Assembly (NCBI GenBank): GCA_039519185.1 | Contig: CM076846.1 | Location: 137,055,027-137,119,026 of the forward strand | Reading direction: 5' to 3' | DNA from: Astragalus membranaceus | Taxonomy: Eukaryota > Streptophyta > Magnoliopsida > Fabales > Fabaceae | DNA length: 64,000 bases | Shown: one piece after another, positions 10,860 to 21,869 of the stretch | Numbering within the stretch: position 1 is the first letter of the stretch | Layout: each line of letters opens with the position of its first letter | Made by a program: the position numbers and the translations under genes | Notes under the pieces: model-generated | The model's database searches: none | Told to the model about the DNA's origin: nothing | What the model saw: only the letters and a program-made list of their open reading frames with translations

Positions 10860-13030
10860 ATCAATTCCTCTACTACAAGGCTTATCTATATATCAAATTA
10901 TTGTTGACTTGAAATACATTATGCTTTTGTTGTAATAAGCCAAGTTTCATATCTCTTATTTCTTGGTTGATATTGGCGTGTTCCTACAGTCTAAATTTAT
11001 AAAAACTTGCAATCAAATAGCGGTCGGATTGGGAAGAGCGCTTTGTGTATTGCTATTGAGAAGCTAATGGTTGTGCGGATGCTTTAGCTGCTTTAAGTTG
11101 TTTTTAAGATGTGAATTTGATGATGTATGAGCATTCGCTTGTGGATGTGTTCCCCTTGTTATGAGCATTCTCTTCCTTATGTATGTTTCTAGTTGTTGGT
11201 TTTCCATAAATATTCTTGTGTTGATTTTGAAGGAGATTGAAATGTTCCAAACACGTAGAGACCAACTTGACCCATTTTTTTATTTCTGAATAAAGGTTTA
11301 AATCAAAAATTAATATGGCCCAAAAATAATTACATGTCTGTAGTTAGTCACATACCGATGAGGTTAACTAACAACTCCACGTCAGCAAAAGTAACTAACA
11401 TTTTATTAAGTAAATAGACGAATGGATTAATGTGTCCCAATTTTGAAAATGCGAGAGACTAACTTAAAACTTCAAATTTGTCGAGACTAATATATTTTGC
11501 AAAAAGATTGTGAGGACCACTTTGGGCCTTTAATCAAATGTATACAAATATACTTTCCCTAAAATATTTATATGATAATTTGTAAAAATAAATGGGAAAG
11601 TATAAAAAAAAAATAGTATATAGCTAAAAGCTAACGCGTTATAATTGATCTGTTCTATAAAATTAACTGTTTAACTAACAGATAAATATAAAAATGACAT
11701 AAAAGGTTAAAAGTTTATATTTTATCTTGAATTTGAAAAATATAATGAATAAAATACACTACTTCAAATTTGAATTGTTTGGCTTGCACTTGATTTCTCC
11801 TGGCATTGATGAATGGAGTCCAGAAATCATAGAACAAAGATACACTTTTGTCAAAGGATACAGGTATGATTTTGGTTGTGCTTAGTATCGTTTTAACAAT
11901 GAGGCAATTATTATTCTTCATATTCTAAATCATATTATAAATTAAATATATTAGATTATTGTTTACATGATTGATTCTTATAATTCTTTTAAAAATTTAG
12001 TTGATAATGATACAGAAATGAAGAATAAGTTCATAAAATTAGTTATAACCCATGCATAAGTAGCATTTGAAGAATAGTTATGGGTACTAGAGGACAATTT
12101 TTTTGGGAGATGAAACTAAACTTCGTTATAAAAAATGGTGTGAAAATATGAACATGATGTACGAGTATCAAATATCACTGTTCCAATTAAAAATCAGAGT
12201 TCTCAAAATGAAATTGTAAATTGAGGTGGTTGGTTCATGTGTCATTCTAAGGCTCTTAAGTAAGGTCAAAAGTTAGTTTATAGTTTCTTTTTTTTTAGCA
12301 AAAGAAAGAGTCATGGAGCTTCGTAAAAACCTTCTAATGCAAAACCATTCTTAGGGAAAAAAACATCAAAATCCCCCTTACAATTTATAGCTTATTAGAC
12401 TAGATTATAAGCTTGTTTAACCGAAAGAAGTTTAGCTTATAAGACTAGATTATAAGCTTGTTTAACTTAGATATGTTTAAGCATGAAAGTCAGCTTAAAC
12501 CAAGTATGTAATCTGTAACTTAATTAATCAATACTTTAGACTCCAACACATACATGTAAAGATTACAGGCCCAACAAAAAATGTGTGGGACACATTAGTA
12601 GTCCCTGAAAAAATTTAAGTCTCAATTTAACTCCGAGCGTGCTTCGAGATCTTCTTCAAGTGGATGCATGTGGTTGAGTATAGATTTTTGCTGCAATGGT
12701 GTTTCGATCGATTGCAGCAATTAGGGTTGATTAGCTGTTGAACATGTTGTTCTCTTTTTCTAGGGTTTTTTTTCTTTTCGCTAGTGGGTAGTGTGTGGTG
12801 TTCTTCGCGCTCGATGTGTGAGGTTTTTTTTTCCTTCATTCAGTTTGTTTGTTTTTGGTTTGGTTGACTTTTGTTGTCTGGGCTGTGTTTTTGGGCCCGG
12901 TTTTTGTCTTTGTTTGTTTCGGTTTGGGCTTCGCCCATTTTCTATATAACCGGTATCAATTCGACCAAAAAAAAAAAACCCCTCACATTTTCAAAATAGG
13001 AACATGTTGGTCCCTCCGTCTCTATCACCA
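10860..13030. other. Intergenic region downstream of ALDH
   Basis: There is no gene. The first few hundred bases should hold the ALDH 3' UTR. At 12380-12470 the string AGACTAGATTATAAGCTTG occurs twice, 48 bp apart. At about 12630-12975 a T-rich segment ends in CCGGTATCAATTCGACC followed by poly-A, which looks like the 3' end of a plant LINE or similar retroposon on the + strand (low confidence). The rest is AT-rich with short, unsupported open frames. Confidence 0.5.
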
Positions 13031-13139
13031 TTAAAAAAGGCGTTTGCTTTTCCCACACCCCCTCCTACTCGAAACACACCCCATAAGGGTGTGAAATGAC
13101 CAAAAGGCCAGGCCAAACCTCTTTTTTTTCACGAATTTT

Positions 13140-13312
13140 CACCTGTTCGAACACGGGCCTTCGAACAGGTTCGCACGAGGCCATTCGCGTGTGTTAAATA
13201 TGGGGACACACCCTCTTGGGTGTTTTTCACCTGTTCGAATGGGGTCATGCGAACAGGGTCGAATGTGGTCATGCGAACATGTTCGCATGAGGCTATTCGA
13301 ACCAGTGTTGCA
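13140..13312. repeat. Left subterminal TTCGAAC/TTCGCATG motif array
   Basis: About nine copies of GTTCGAA-, GTTCGCA- and their inverses (CATGCGAAC, ATTCGAAC), spaced 10-25 bp apart, many joined through a 'gaggtcat'-like centre. They lie between the TIR and the promoter of the + strand gene (TATAAAAGG at about 13504). Confidence 0.85.
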
Positions 13313-13603
13313 GAGCGACAGATATTGGACGTCTCAGATTCCACCGACAGTTTTGATCAACGGCTTACAATCAGTCAAATGTGTGTCAGATAAAGGAGTG
13401 GATGTCAATCCCTTTGGAAAATGTGTCTGAACGGATAGAATTTAAACGGCTCAGATTTGTGATCTAAAAATGAAATCAATGGCTGACATTTCACCATGCC
13501 TATTATAAAAGGGGGTTCACATCCTCAGACCTTCTTCACCAAACCCTAATCTGCTTCTTCACCAAAACCTACTCTCCCTCTTGACAGCTACAACCAAGCT
13601 GAA

Positions 13604-14029
13604 ATGGAATGGCAATTGTGCTCAACCCAGTACTCATCCACCAAATTCCTAACTGCCCTTCATCACCATGGGACTGTCACCACCGACGAACATGGTGTTG
13701 TGTTTCGTTGTCCTAACCATGTATTCTGCAGGATGAGTAAGGACATCACCTTCGCCCAACTGAAGGAAAAGGCTGAGAGGAAGGTTCGTCCAGAGGGAGC
13801 GTGGCGTAAAGACGTGGCGCGTATACGTTACCGAAAGTACAACCGGCTTGATTACGGGACTGGCTATTTTACAGTTATGGAGATCCGCAACGATGACGAC
13901 GTTGGGACCATGATGGAATATCATGCTACACTTCCGATGGGGCGACAAGTCTTAGAGTTGTACGTGGACACAATACGCACTCCAGAAGAGATCATTTATC
14001 TTCTGGAACAGGGACAACCGAAACACTAG
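13604..14029 (+). CDS. MULE transposase N-terminal-like (PB1-like) protein, 141 aa
   Basis: A single-exon ORF with a good context: a TATA-like TATAAAAGG lies about 100 bp upstream and two AATAAA-type signals lie near 14114-14130. The middle and C-terminal parts (DITFAQLKEK, EIRNDDDVGTMMEYH, LELYVD) resemble the small PB1-like domain found at the start of many plant MULE transposases. The zinc-ribbon, DDE and SWIM parts of such proteins are missing, so transposition activity is not expected from this protein alone. It may be a leftover N-terminus or an accessory factor. It is convergent with the PMD gene, with stop codons about 200 bp apart. The family call comes from remembered motifs and is moderate. 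Confidence 0.6.
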   Translation: MEWQLCSTQYSSTKFLTALHHHGTVTTDEHGVVFRCPNHVFCRMSKDITFAQLKEKAERKVRPEGAWRKDVARIRYRKYNRLDYGTGYFTVMEIRNDDDVGTMMEYHATLPMGRQVLELYVDTIRTPEEIIYLLEQGQPKH

Positions 14030-14235
14030 TTTCTTAGTTAGTTGTTTGCTTATGTTGGTTTTATGTATTTCGTATTTCATGTATTTCGTATTTCATGTAT
14101 GGTTATGGTTTGTAATAAAAAGGCAATAAATTTGCGCCAAATTAAGTAGATGACATCACAAAAATACTTAATAATATCAAAAGTAGTTAAATTATACAAA
14201 AGTTCCAAACAGTTAAATTATACAAATATCCCCCC

Positions 14236-16226
14236 CTACTGGGTGTTGCGCCCCCTCCTCTGATACACATTGACGATCCTCCTCCTAAGCCTACGGAAGG
14301 GGTTGAGCAACCTCTTGATGCGCTGAAAGACGCTCCTGGTTGGCTCTGGGACATTATCATTGATGGTCCCATCCATCTCATCCACCATATCCAGGAGCTC
14401 TGGCAGCATCTGTCAAACAAATAACATAACATTATTTAAATAAGTAGAAGAAACTTATTACTGTAATTAACATAAAAAACACGTACCACACTGACATCCG
14501 GCTCATCCACAAGCTCTACATAATTTTTAGGGAAGGCAAAGGGATGTGAGACCCTAGAAAACCATGGAAAGTAGCCCGGCACCGTGTTTGAGGAGTACGG
14601 CACACAGGGAGGCCCCCGCGCCACCAAGTGGTCCTGGAACTGTGTCCACCTCTCATCACACTCCGTGAGAGTACAGACGGCCCGATTTGCAGGTCTGGGC
14701 TCCTCCGGGATGTGCTGTACCTGGCCAAACTGTCTGACCACTCTATCCGGCAAATGGCTCACCATACAGCCAGCACTCCGGATGAACCCTCTGAACCTGC
14801 CCAGCTCCTCAAAGGGTCTCTCCTGCCTATGGCCTGTGTAGGGGTCCCAGGTGACCTCCTCATGGTGTAGCCGGTCAAGGCACAGTCTGATGGTGTGTGA
14901 CTTGATGGCCCCGGGGCCATCCCTACACAGCCATTTCTTCGCCCGTGGCATACTCTCAACATATTCTGGGTGCACCACCCAAGATGTAAAATTGGCACTC
15001 TGAAAGTGCTCAAAAATCCAACCCTGTAATGAACATATCATTGGTTGATTATAAATCTGAAAGTAAACCTAAAGCAAACTTATAAAAAAAAAAGTAAGTT
15101 TTATACCTGTAGTAGAGCCATATGACCAGCCATCTTCTTCGTCTTCTTTCTTGAAGCATCCTTCAGCTGATCATACATATGGGCAAGGGCCATTGCCCCC
15201 CAGCAGTAGTCTCCAACATTGTTCAAATCAAGAAGCATACCTAGGTAGCCAAGCTTAACCTTGCTTCCTGACTTGTCTGCGAACAATGTGCAGCCCAAAA
15301 GATAGAGCAAATAGGCCCTAGCAGCATGATGCCACCTCTGCTCAGCTATGGCTGGGTGGTAGACATGATCCCTCAGCCATACAAGACCAACTGACAACCC
15401 TCGCGCAGAAGTCTGTTCAGCGGCATCTTGGGGGGTGGCCCCCAAATAGTCAATCAGCAGCTGCTCTCCCTGCCACGAAGTCCAGTCAGGCATGTCATAG
15501 AACTGGCCCGTGATGGGGATGTGTAGCAGCTGGGATACATCATCAAGGGTGATAGACATCTCACCCACGGGAAGGTGGAATGATGATGTATCCGGCTGCC
15601 AACGCTCTATGAATGCGTTCAGCAGCCCCTTGTGAGTGAGGGGAAAACCAAGTCCTATGAGAGGGAACAAACCCGATAGGATAAGAGTCTCCCTGATCCT
15701 AGCATGGACCACAAGGTTAACCGGTCCATGTGGAATCGTAGTTATGTCCGGCCGAACCTGCATTGACAAATGACACCGGCACAATAAGCCAATATGTTCA
15801 ACAAAATAAGAAACAAAATTGACAACACGCTATTATATAACAATAACTTACCCGGCCAGCATAGAACTCAGTCAAAATATGAGACCCGTATGTGGGCAAG
15901 ACAGAACCATCAACAGGTCCACCAGGGAATGGGAATGTAGCCCTAGGAGCAGCAGCAGGCTCCTGAGGCTCAACATCCTCCTCATGTTGAGCACCTCCCT
16001 CCTCATGTGCATGACCAGAAGGGCCGGCCAGCTCATATGCCGGAAATTGAGCATCACGCTCAACATCCCGGCCAATATCATCAACCTCCGGTGGGGGAGG
16101 AGGGACGTCCCTACGCCTACCCCTCCGGGAAGGTTCAGCTCCATCTTGCCTCCGTTTGCGTTCGGAAGCCGTCGGGGGTGGCCTACGCTCCGGCTGTTGC
16201 GAACTACCGCCACGATGCCTCACCAT
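14236..16226 (-). CDS. Plant mobile domain (PMD, MAIN-like) protein, 578 aa, four exons
   Basis: Exons in transcript order: 16226-15852, 15757-15107, 15023-14487, 14409-14236. All have GT-AG borders and phase 0, and give an uninterrupted 578-aa protein. Residues 1-125 are low-complexity, rich in Arg, Pro and Glu (nuclear-type). The PMD (aminotransferase-like, PF10536-type) domain runs through exons 2 and 3; the clearest signature is FHLPVGEMSITLDDV at about 185-199. The last 57 residues are basic. Host PMD proteins such as Arabidopsis MAIN and MAIL1 act in silencing and genome stability, and many PMD genes travel inside transposons (established). Here the gene sits inside TIRs and an 8-bp duplication, so it is transposon cargo or an element-encoded factor. 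What it does for the element is unknown. Confidence 0.85.
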
Positions 16227-16292
16227 ATCTGAAACAGCAACCATTAAACCAATTAAGCAACATAACCAGCAATATAACAGGAACAATACTGT

Positions 16293-16440
16293 CACACCTG
16301 TTCGAACAGAAGCATTCGCACGTGTTCGAACAACCTCATTCGAACGGGTGTTCGCATGGCCTCATTCGAACGGTGTTCGCATGACCTCATTCGAACACCT
16401 TCGTTTTCACGTGTTCGCATGAGGTCATGCGAACACAGCA
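16293..16440. repeat. Right subterminal TTCGAAC/TTCGCATG motif array
   Basis: About ten copies of the same motifs as at the left end. The last is a perfect inverted pair, GTTCGCATGA and TCATGCGAAC separated by GG (16415-16436). The array lies just upstream of the PMD start codon, so it may double as promoter sequence. Confidence 0.85.
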
Positions 16441-17167
16441 GATGCACAGAAAAAAAAAACTTAAATGGACAGAAGGGAGAGAGGGTTACCTGAATGAAAA
16501 TGGAACGATTAGAGAGAGTGAGAGGACGCGAACAAAACCCAGGTGGTCTTGAGGGTGTTTGTGGAGAAGATTGAGTGGGAGATTGGGTGAGATTGAGTGA
16601 GTTGTGAGAAGTTGAGTGAGAGGGAGAGTGAAAGGGAAGGGTTCGAATGAGAGGAGGAGAGGAATGGTTCGAATGAAAGGGAAAGGGAAAGTGAGAGGAG
16701 TGAGGGGTGTGAGGGGTGTGAGGGTTTTTTTTTTTTAAGTTGAGGGTAGTTTAGGGATTTTAGAAGTTAGGGGGTGTGAAAGAGTAGGAGGGGGTGTGGG
16801 GAAAGAAATGGTCTTAAAAAAACATCAATTATCTTGATGACACATCATGTTATTTGCCTATGTATAGCGTTAACTTCTGCCAACAACATGTCAACTACGG
16901 TACATGTGTAAAACCTTTCCTATCAAAGAACTTTACTCAACGTAGGGACTATTCTGTCCCTTTTTTAATTTCTGTAAGAGTTTTACTCAATTATCAAATT
17001 GGCTCAAAATTATTATGCATTACAGTAATTGACACATAGGCAAATAACATGACACATCGTTAAGATAACTAACGTGTCCCTATGTTTGAAAATGTGAATG
17101 ACTAAACGGTGGCTTAAATTTTTTGGAGACAAATGTGCCCCACGCTTTGGGCCTTTACTCACATATA

Positions 17168-17626
17168 GGGTATTGCTTTTCCCACACCCCCTCCTACTCG
17201 AAACACACCCCATAAGGGTGTGAAAAGACCAAAAGGCCAGGCCAAACCTCTTTTTTTTCACGAATTTTCACCTGTTCGAACACGGGCATTCGAACAGGTT
17301 CGAATGACATCGTTCGAGTGTGTTAAATTTTGACTTCACACCCTTTTGGGCGTTTTTCACCTGTTCGCATGAGGTCATTCGAACCTGTTCGCATGACCTC
17401 GTTCGAACACATTCGAACGACATCGTTCGAGTGTGTTAAATTTTGACTTCACACCCTTTTGGGTGTTTTTAAACTGTTCGCATGAGGTCATGCGAACCTG
17501 TTCGAACAAGGTCGTTCGAACAGTCATAAAACACGTCCTCGCAGCGTCTCACGCGAGGTTATTTTTGGAATAAAATTTGTTAAGGGGTGTGAAAGAGTAG
17601 GAGGGGGTGTGGGAAAAGCAAAACTC
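17168..17626. mobile_element. 459-bp MITE of the same family as the PMD element
   Basis: The ends read GGGTATTGCTTTTCCC and the inverse GGGAAAAGCAAAACTC. The inner TIR (ACACCCCCTCCTACTC) matches the 3.8-kb element. An exact 8-bp duplication, CACATATA, lies at 17160-17167 and 17627-17634. The interior has two tandem blocks of TTCGAAC/TTCGCATG motifs separated by 'gtgttaaattttgacttcacaccc'. It contains no ORF. A plausible origin is internal deletion of the larger element. Confidence 0.9.
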
Positions 17627-17941
17627 CACATATAAATGACAACCCACTTTACCTAGAGTATCACTACTAACATGTACTGATGTACAGACCAACCATTCTC
17701 CTGCAGCTACCGCACCAAATAATTAGACAGTAAAGCAATAAAAAGAACCAGTTATCAGACAGGGTAAACACAATAGAGTTTTTTTCCGCACATTATGAAA
17801 TGAAGGGTGATTCAAATTTACAGGAGAGTTGGTTTACAAATTACAGGCATCCAAAATTCTCATAATACCTTTCCCCATGTCTTCATTTTTTTTTTGAAAG
17901 GATAATCCTCTAGTCTAATATTGTGAACATATTACCGGTTA

Positions 17942-20156
17942 TTATACTTTATCATCATGGAACCACCACCTTGTCTCCTTTGGATTCTTTTTGCAGTTCT
18001 TTACATAGCGGTCGTTATCTTCAGGGCGTTGCTGCAGAAAAGATCAAATCAGAGTTGTTTAGTCAACGCAGAAACCCATTGGATGAAAGAAATATCAATC
18101 CTTAAGGCGCGCGCGCACACACACACATGTATCTATAGAAACTCCGAAGTTATATGGAAAACAAAAGGACACACAATATCTATAATAGATTCACACCTTT
18201 TCAGTTGAGCTCGAAAGCATAGAGAGAATGCTGATGCATACAGAACTAACTGTCATGGCTGGGGACCATGAATCATACAATATATCTGCATAATTTCATA
18301 AAGTAGATCAAATGTCAGCTCAACACAAAAAAACCAGACATAAATCGATCATTTTTTTAGCCACCTTATCATAAAAAATCAGTCATCTACTCTTACAACA
18401 AAATCAAACACACAAATGAGTGTTATCTATTTATGACAAAGGTAAATATCCCCACTCATTAAATTTCCAAAAAAGAAAGGTTAAAGCTGAACAATTTTAT
18501 ATGTTTCACTAGCATTATCAAGTAGTTGGCGAGGAGACAAAAGGCAATGATTATTAACTTCATCTTCCACTGCTAACCTTCAACATATAGAGAGAACTAT
18601 TTTCTAAACAAAATGTTTTGCCTGTGCTACATGCTACCATAAAAATATAAACAGACTGATTCAACTCATCAATATCCAGATGAGAAAGGCTTGAATGAAT
18701 GAACAAAATAAGACTAACTACGCCTCCTTATTTTTATTCCCATTTATTGTTGTTACCAACTTACCCTTTTTAATAATTCCATTTCACTTGATATAATCAA
18801 GTAGCATCTGTTCAGTGAGCAAAACAGAGAGTAGAAAAGGGGACTTTGATGAATCTTCACCGACCACGTAGGATAGTACAAGTGGTATATCCATATTTCA
18901 CTTAGAAAGTTTCCTAAACATTTTGCAGATATAAATCCCACCCGATTCCCCCAAAATAGATAAGGAAAAAGAGGGAAAACAAGAGAAGCAGATACAGGCT
19001 GAAACTGAATTTGTGCCATGAAATGAACTCCAAAAGGTTGGGAGCATCACTCTGAATAATAATTTCTCCAAATTTATACTTTGCAGATGCATAGACAGTT
19101 ATTCAAAGGTTTAAATTTCAAAAAAAGGAAAACAAGATTTCCAGGTGTATAGAAACATAAAGACGCGCTTATTCACAGAAATGGGAGACTCCTCACACAC
19201 GCTTTTACTCCTCATGGACATCAGACTATCAGAGGTCTCCTATCTCCTAAGTTACCCATAAAATTTACAATGCCGGCATATTCAAAGTTGAAAATTACAG
19301 GAAAACATACATCTGTACAGACAAGCGACAAAGCCATGTGCTAGTAGAAGATTTTCATAGTCCATTCATTAACTTTTAAAACAAGCTATTTTCAATTTTG
19401 GTATTCACTTCTCATTTCCCAATCGCCAATAAATCAGTGAAGCTTAAACAACTTACTCACATCCTCTCTCGAATTCTTAGCAAGATCTAATAAATCTGAA
19501 TATCATGACTTGAAGGGAAGCCCAAAGCAATGAATAAAAAGGAAATACTCATTAAACATTAGACAATAACAATAAATAAACATGGGAAAATATGAATGGA
19601 AGAAAGCTAATAAAACAAAACAAAAAGTCAAAAACTTGTGCAGGAGAGGATCTGTACTCCCCTGAAACAATGAGTAAATGGCACATCACATACCTAAACA
19701 AATATGGCCATTGCTATAGATATGGGGATGCATTGGAGCTGGATGCAAAAATATCACCTGTGAGTAGCCATTCACTACATAAGTCAGAGCAAAACAAGCC
19801 ACAAAATGATGAAACTTTCAAGCAAAACCTTAATTCTACAGCATATGAACAACAACCTGTGGAGCTTCCATTGGATAATGCACAGGAAAATCAACCTGAA
19901 GCTGGTAAGTCTCATTAGCATAAAGTGTACCAGGTGCTCCAGTTACTTCAATAACCCACCTTTAATAACCAAAAAAATTAACAAACCTAATCAAAAGGGG
20001 AAAACAATCCAAAACCAATTAACAACTACAAACAACAATTTAGCACAAAACTCATTTCACCAATTATTTGAATAACCCTAAGTAACAAGTAAAGTTAACA
20101 TTTTTAGAAAAATATAAACAAAAAAGGGGAATCGCAAATTTAATTCAACTTTTTGG

Positions 20157-20190
<34 letters not shown>

Positions 20191-20407
20191 CTTTGGAGAT
20201 TATCGGTGACTTTGTGGTTGAAACCAGATGGGGGATTGACTTGCCATTCCACGAGCTCTTTCTGGAGCCTATTGAGGGCAATCTTACTCAGATTCTGAAG
20301 AACATGAATAGAAATTTAAACAAGAGAAAAACAAGAGTGAAAAAGAAAAGAGAAATTGGAATGAGGCTAGGGCTAACCTTGCGAGAGGAAGTTGAGGAGC
20401 TAGTCAT
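17942..20407 (-). CDS. UBC16-like: Ubiquitin-conjugating enzyme E2, UBC15-18 type, six exons
   Basis: Transfers activated ubiquitin from E1 to E3/substrate. Exons in transcript order: 20407-20378, 20294-20191, 19959-19857, 19757-19694, 18285-18197, 18031-17942. The phases agree and give 159 aa, against about 161 for the Arabidopsis homologues. The UBC fold spans roughly 12-150. The catalytic cysteine is C99 in NGHICLD, preceded by HPH (89-91) in place of the common HPN, a feature of this subgroup. The conserved SWSPAM and the tail ending WWFHDDKV are present. The N-terminus is Ser/Thr-rich (MTSSSTSSRK). Intron 2 starts inside an ATT microsatellite. No damage is seen, so the gene is likely functional. 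The exact orthologue (UBC15, 16, 17 or 18) is not resolved. Confidence 0.95.
20159..20190. repeat. (TAA)n microsatellite at a UBC splice donor
   Basis: About ten TAA/ATT triplets in intron 2 of the E2 gene. On the coding strand the donor itself (GTATTATT) is the first unit of the array. Confidence 0.95.
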
Positions 20408-20605
20408 GGCTTCAGCGCGAAGTGATGGTGGAAGATGAGTGTGAAGCGAATAAGAGGAAGAAGAAGAAGAAGGGAAGAAAGGGTATCGGCGGTTTACGTT
20501 TTTATTGACCCGTGTATTTACGTTTCCCAACCATCATCACTTTTTTCTTTTCAATTTAATTAACGGTTGTCCTAACAACATTGGCTGAACAAAGAGATTT
20601 CGAAA

Positions 20606-20695
20606 AAGGAATAGAAGAACGAGGTTTCGGTTCAAACCCCACAAAACTAACATTTCCTTGTTCTCATTAATATTGTTTATAAAAAAAATGTGTGA
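20606..20695 (+). mobile_element. 3' fragment of a tRNA-derived SINE
   Basis: It has a B-box-like GGTTCAAACCCC, then 'aaactaacattt', 'attgtttataaaaaaaa'. The same order occurs at 22914-23009, which suggests one SINE family with 5' truncation here. Confidence 0.55.
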
Positions 20696-20704
20696 GGTAA
20701 TTTA

Positions 20705-20918
20705 GGGTGCTTCTAGGGTGAAATAGTAAATTAAATCTTTTATCGGTGAAACATTAAAATTGACCATTGGATATTATTTAAAACGCTATGAATATTTAAG
20801 ATTGAATCAACCAATATTAAATCTCAACCATTGATGAATTTTTATACTATATCCAACAGTCAATTTTAGTGTTTCACCGGTGAAAGATTTAATTTGCTCT
20901 TTCACCCTAAAACCACCC
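20705..20918. mobile_element. MULE-type MITE, 214 bp
   Basis: The long TIR reads GGGTGCTTCTAGGGTGAAA and is inverse to the right end (TTTCACCCTAAAACCACCC), continuing through 'aaattaaatcttt'. A perfect 9-bp duplication, GGTAATTTA, lies at 20696-20704 and 20919-20927. It has no ORF. Confidence 0.93.
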
Positions 20919-20984
20919 GGTAATTTATAACGTTTTTTTCACTAATGTATGGTTTCACTTTTAACAACCTATAAATATCGGTAA

Positions 20985-21397
20985 AATTATAATGGATAGT
21001 AGATAAACTAGTTTATAACTGATAATTGATAATGGATTGAATTTAAAGTGTTTGGTAAAATTAGTGGTTGAACTAGCTTATAAATATAAAATGACATAAT
21101 TGGACATTTGTAATTAATGTTTGAAAGTGAGAGATAATATTCATTTAATAGATAATAAATGCAGAATTTAATTAAATTACGAGAAGTAAAAATGAGAGAA
21201 AAAGTGAAACGCTATAAGTTCGAACGCTAAGTAGCGTTCCAAAAAACACTATAAGCTAATAAAAAATGTTATAAGCTAGTTATGATAAACACTTACAAAT
21301 AGCTTATCTATTATAAGCTAGCAAATTTTGTCTTGTCAAACAGAACCTTAAAATAATGGCTGAGTTTATAGTCTATAGTATTTTATCTTTTTCTCCC

Positions 21398-21443
<46 letters not shown>

Positions 21444-21720
21444 TTCCTTATTTTTGGGTACAATTAATTTCCTTATTTAAACTTCATTAAATCAATATTC
21501 TCTCTCATTTATAAGTATTAAATATAAATATCTATTTATGTCATTTAATATTATAAGCTAGCTCAACCACTAGTTTTATTAAACACTTTAAATTTAATTA
21601 TTTATATTTTTGTACCAAAAAACACTTTAAATTTAATTAGCAAGTTTATCCGCTCTTAGTCCATCTGCTACAAGCTAGTTTATCTATTATCCGTTATATT
21701 TTATCAAACAAAGCATTAGT
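20985..21720. repeat. Large inverted repeat (fold-back element)
   Basis: The left arm (about 20985-21170) and the inverse of the right arm (about 21480-21720) share GATAAACTAG, 'aatttaaagtgttt', 'actagtggttgaactagctta' and 'aaatgacata'. The right arm has an internal duplication of 'aaacactttaaatttaatta'. The centre holds more AAGCTA/TAGCTT strings and an ATT microsatellite at 21402-21441. It is probably a hAT-type fold-back MITE; the edges are uncertain. Confidence 0.65.
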
Positions 21721-21869
21721 TTCAGTAACATATGTGCTCCATCTTATTTTATTGTTTTACATTTGTTGACCACATTTTTTGTTTTACATTTAAAAGCAGT
21801 TTTTTAAGTAAGAATTAAATGTATATATGCGCATTCGCACGAGTCGCGTCGCTACAAATAGTTCTGAAA

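Larger units (their letters stand above)
13039..16813. mobile_element. Mutator-like element carrying a PMD gene
   Basis: An 8-bp duplication, TTAAAAAA, flanks the element at 13031-13038 and 16814-16821. The terminal inverted repeats share TTTCCC/CCCC then ACACCCCCTCCTACTC, continue to about 40 bp with mismatches, and begin with G. The element holds two tail-to-tail genes (13604-14029 + and 14236-16226 -). Arrays of TTCGAAC/TTCGCATG motifs sit just inside each end. The convergent layout recalls MuDR, but no transposase catalytic domain is present, so it is presumably non-autonomous. The 8-bp rather than 9-bp duplication is unusual for Mutator, and assignment to another superfamily remains possible. 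Confidence 0.8.
12985..17100. repeat. Fold-back repeat whose left arm was split by the MULE
   Basis: If the MULE at 13039-16813 is set aside, the left arm (about 12985-13038 plus 16822-16863) reads CACATTTTCAAA ... TTATCTT ... CATGTTATTTGCCTATGT. The right arm (about 17034-17100) is its inverse, with a few changes. This makes an older inverted-repeat element of roughly 350 bp that served as the insertion target. Confidence 0.6.

Noticed and set aside
14584..14870. + strand open frames inside the PMD gene region
   Set aside because: They are antisense shadows of PMD exon 3, with no motif.
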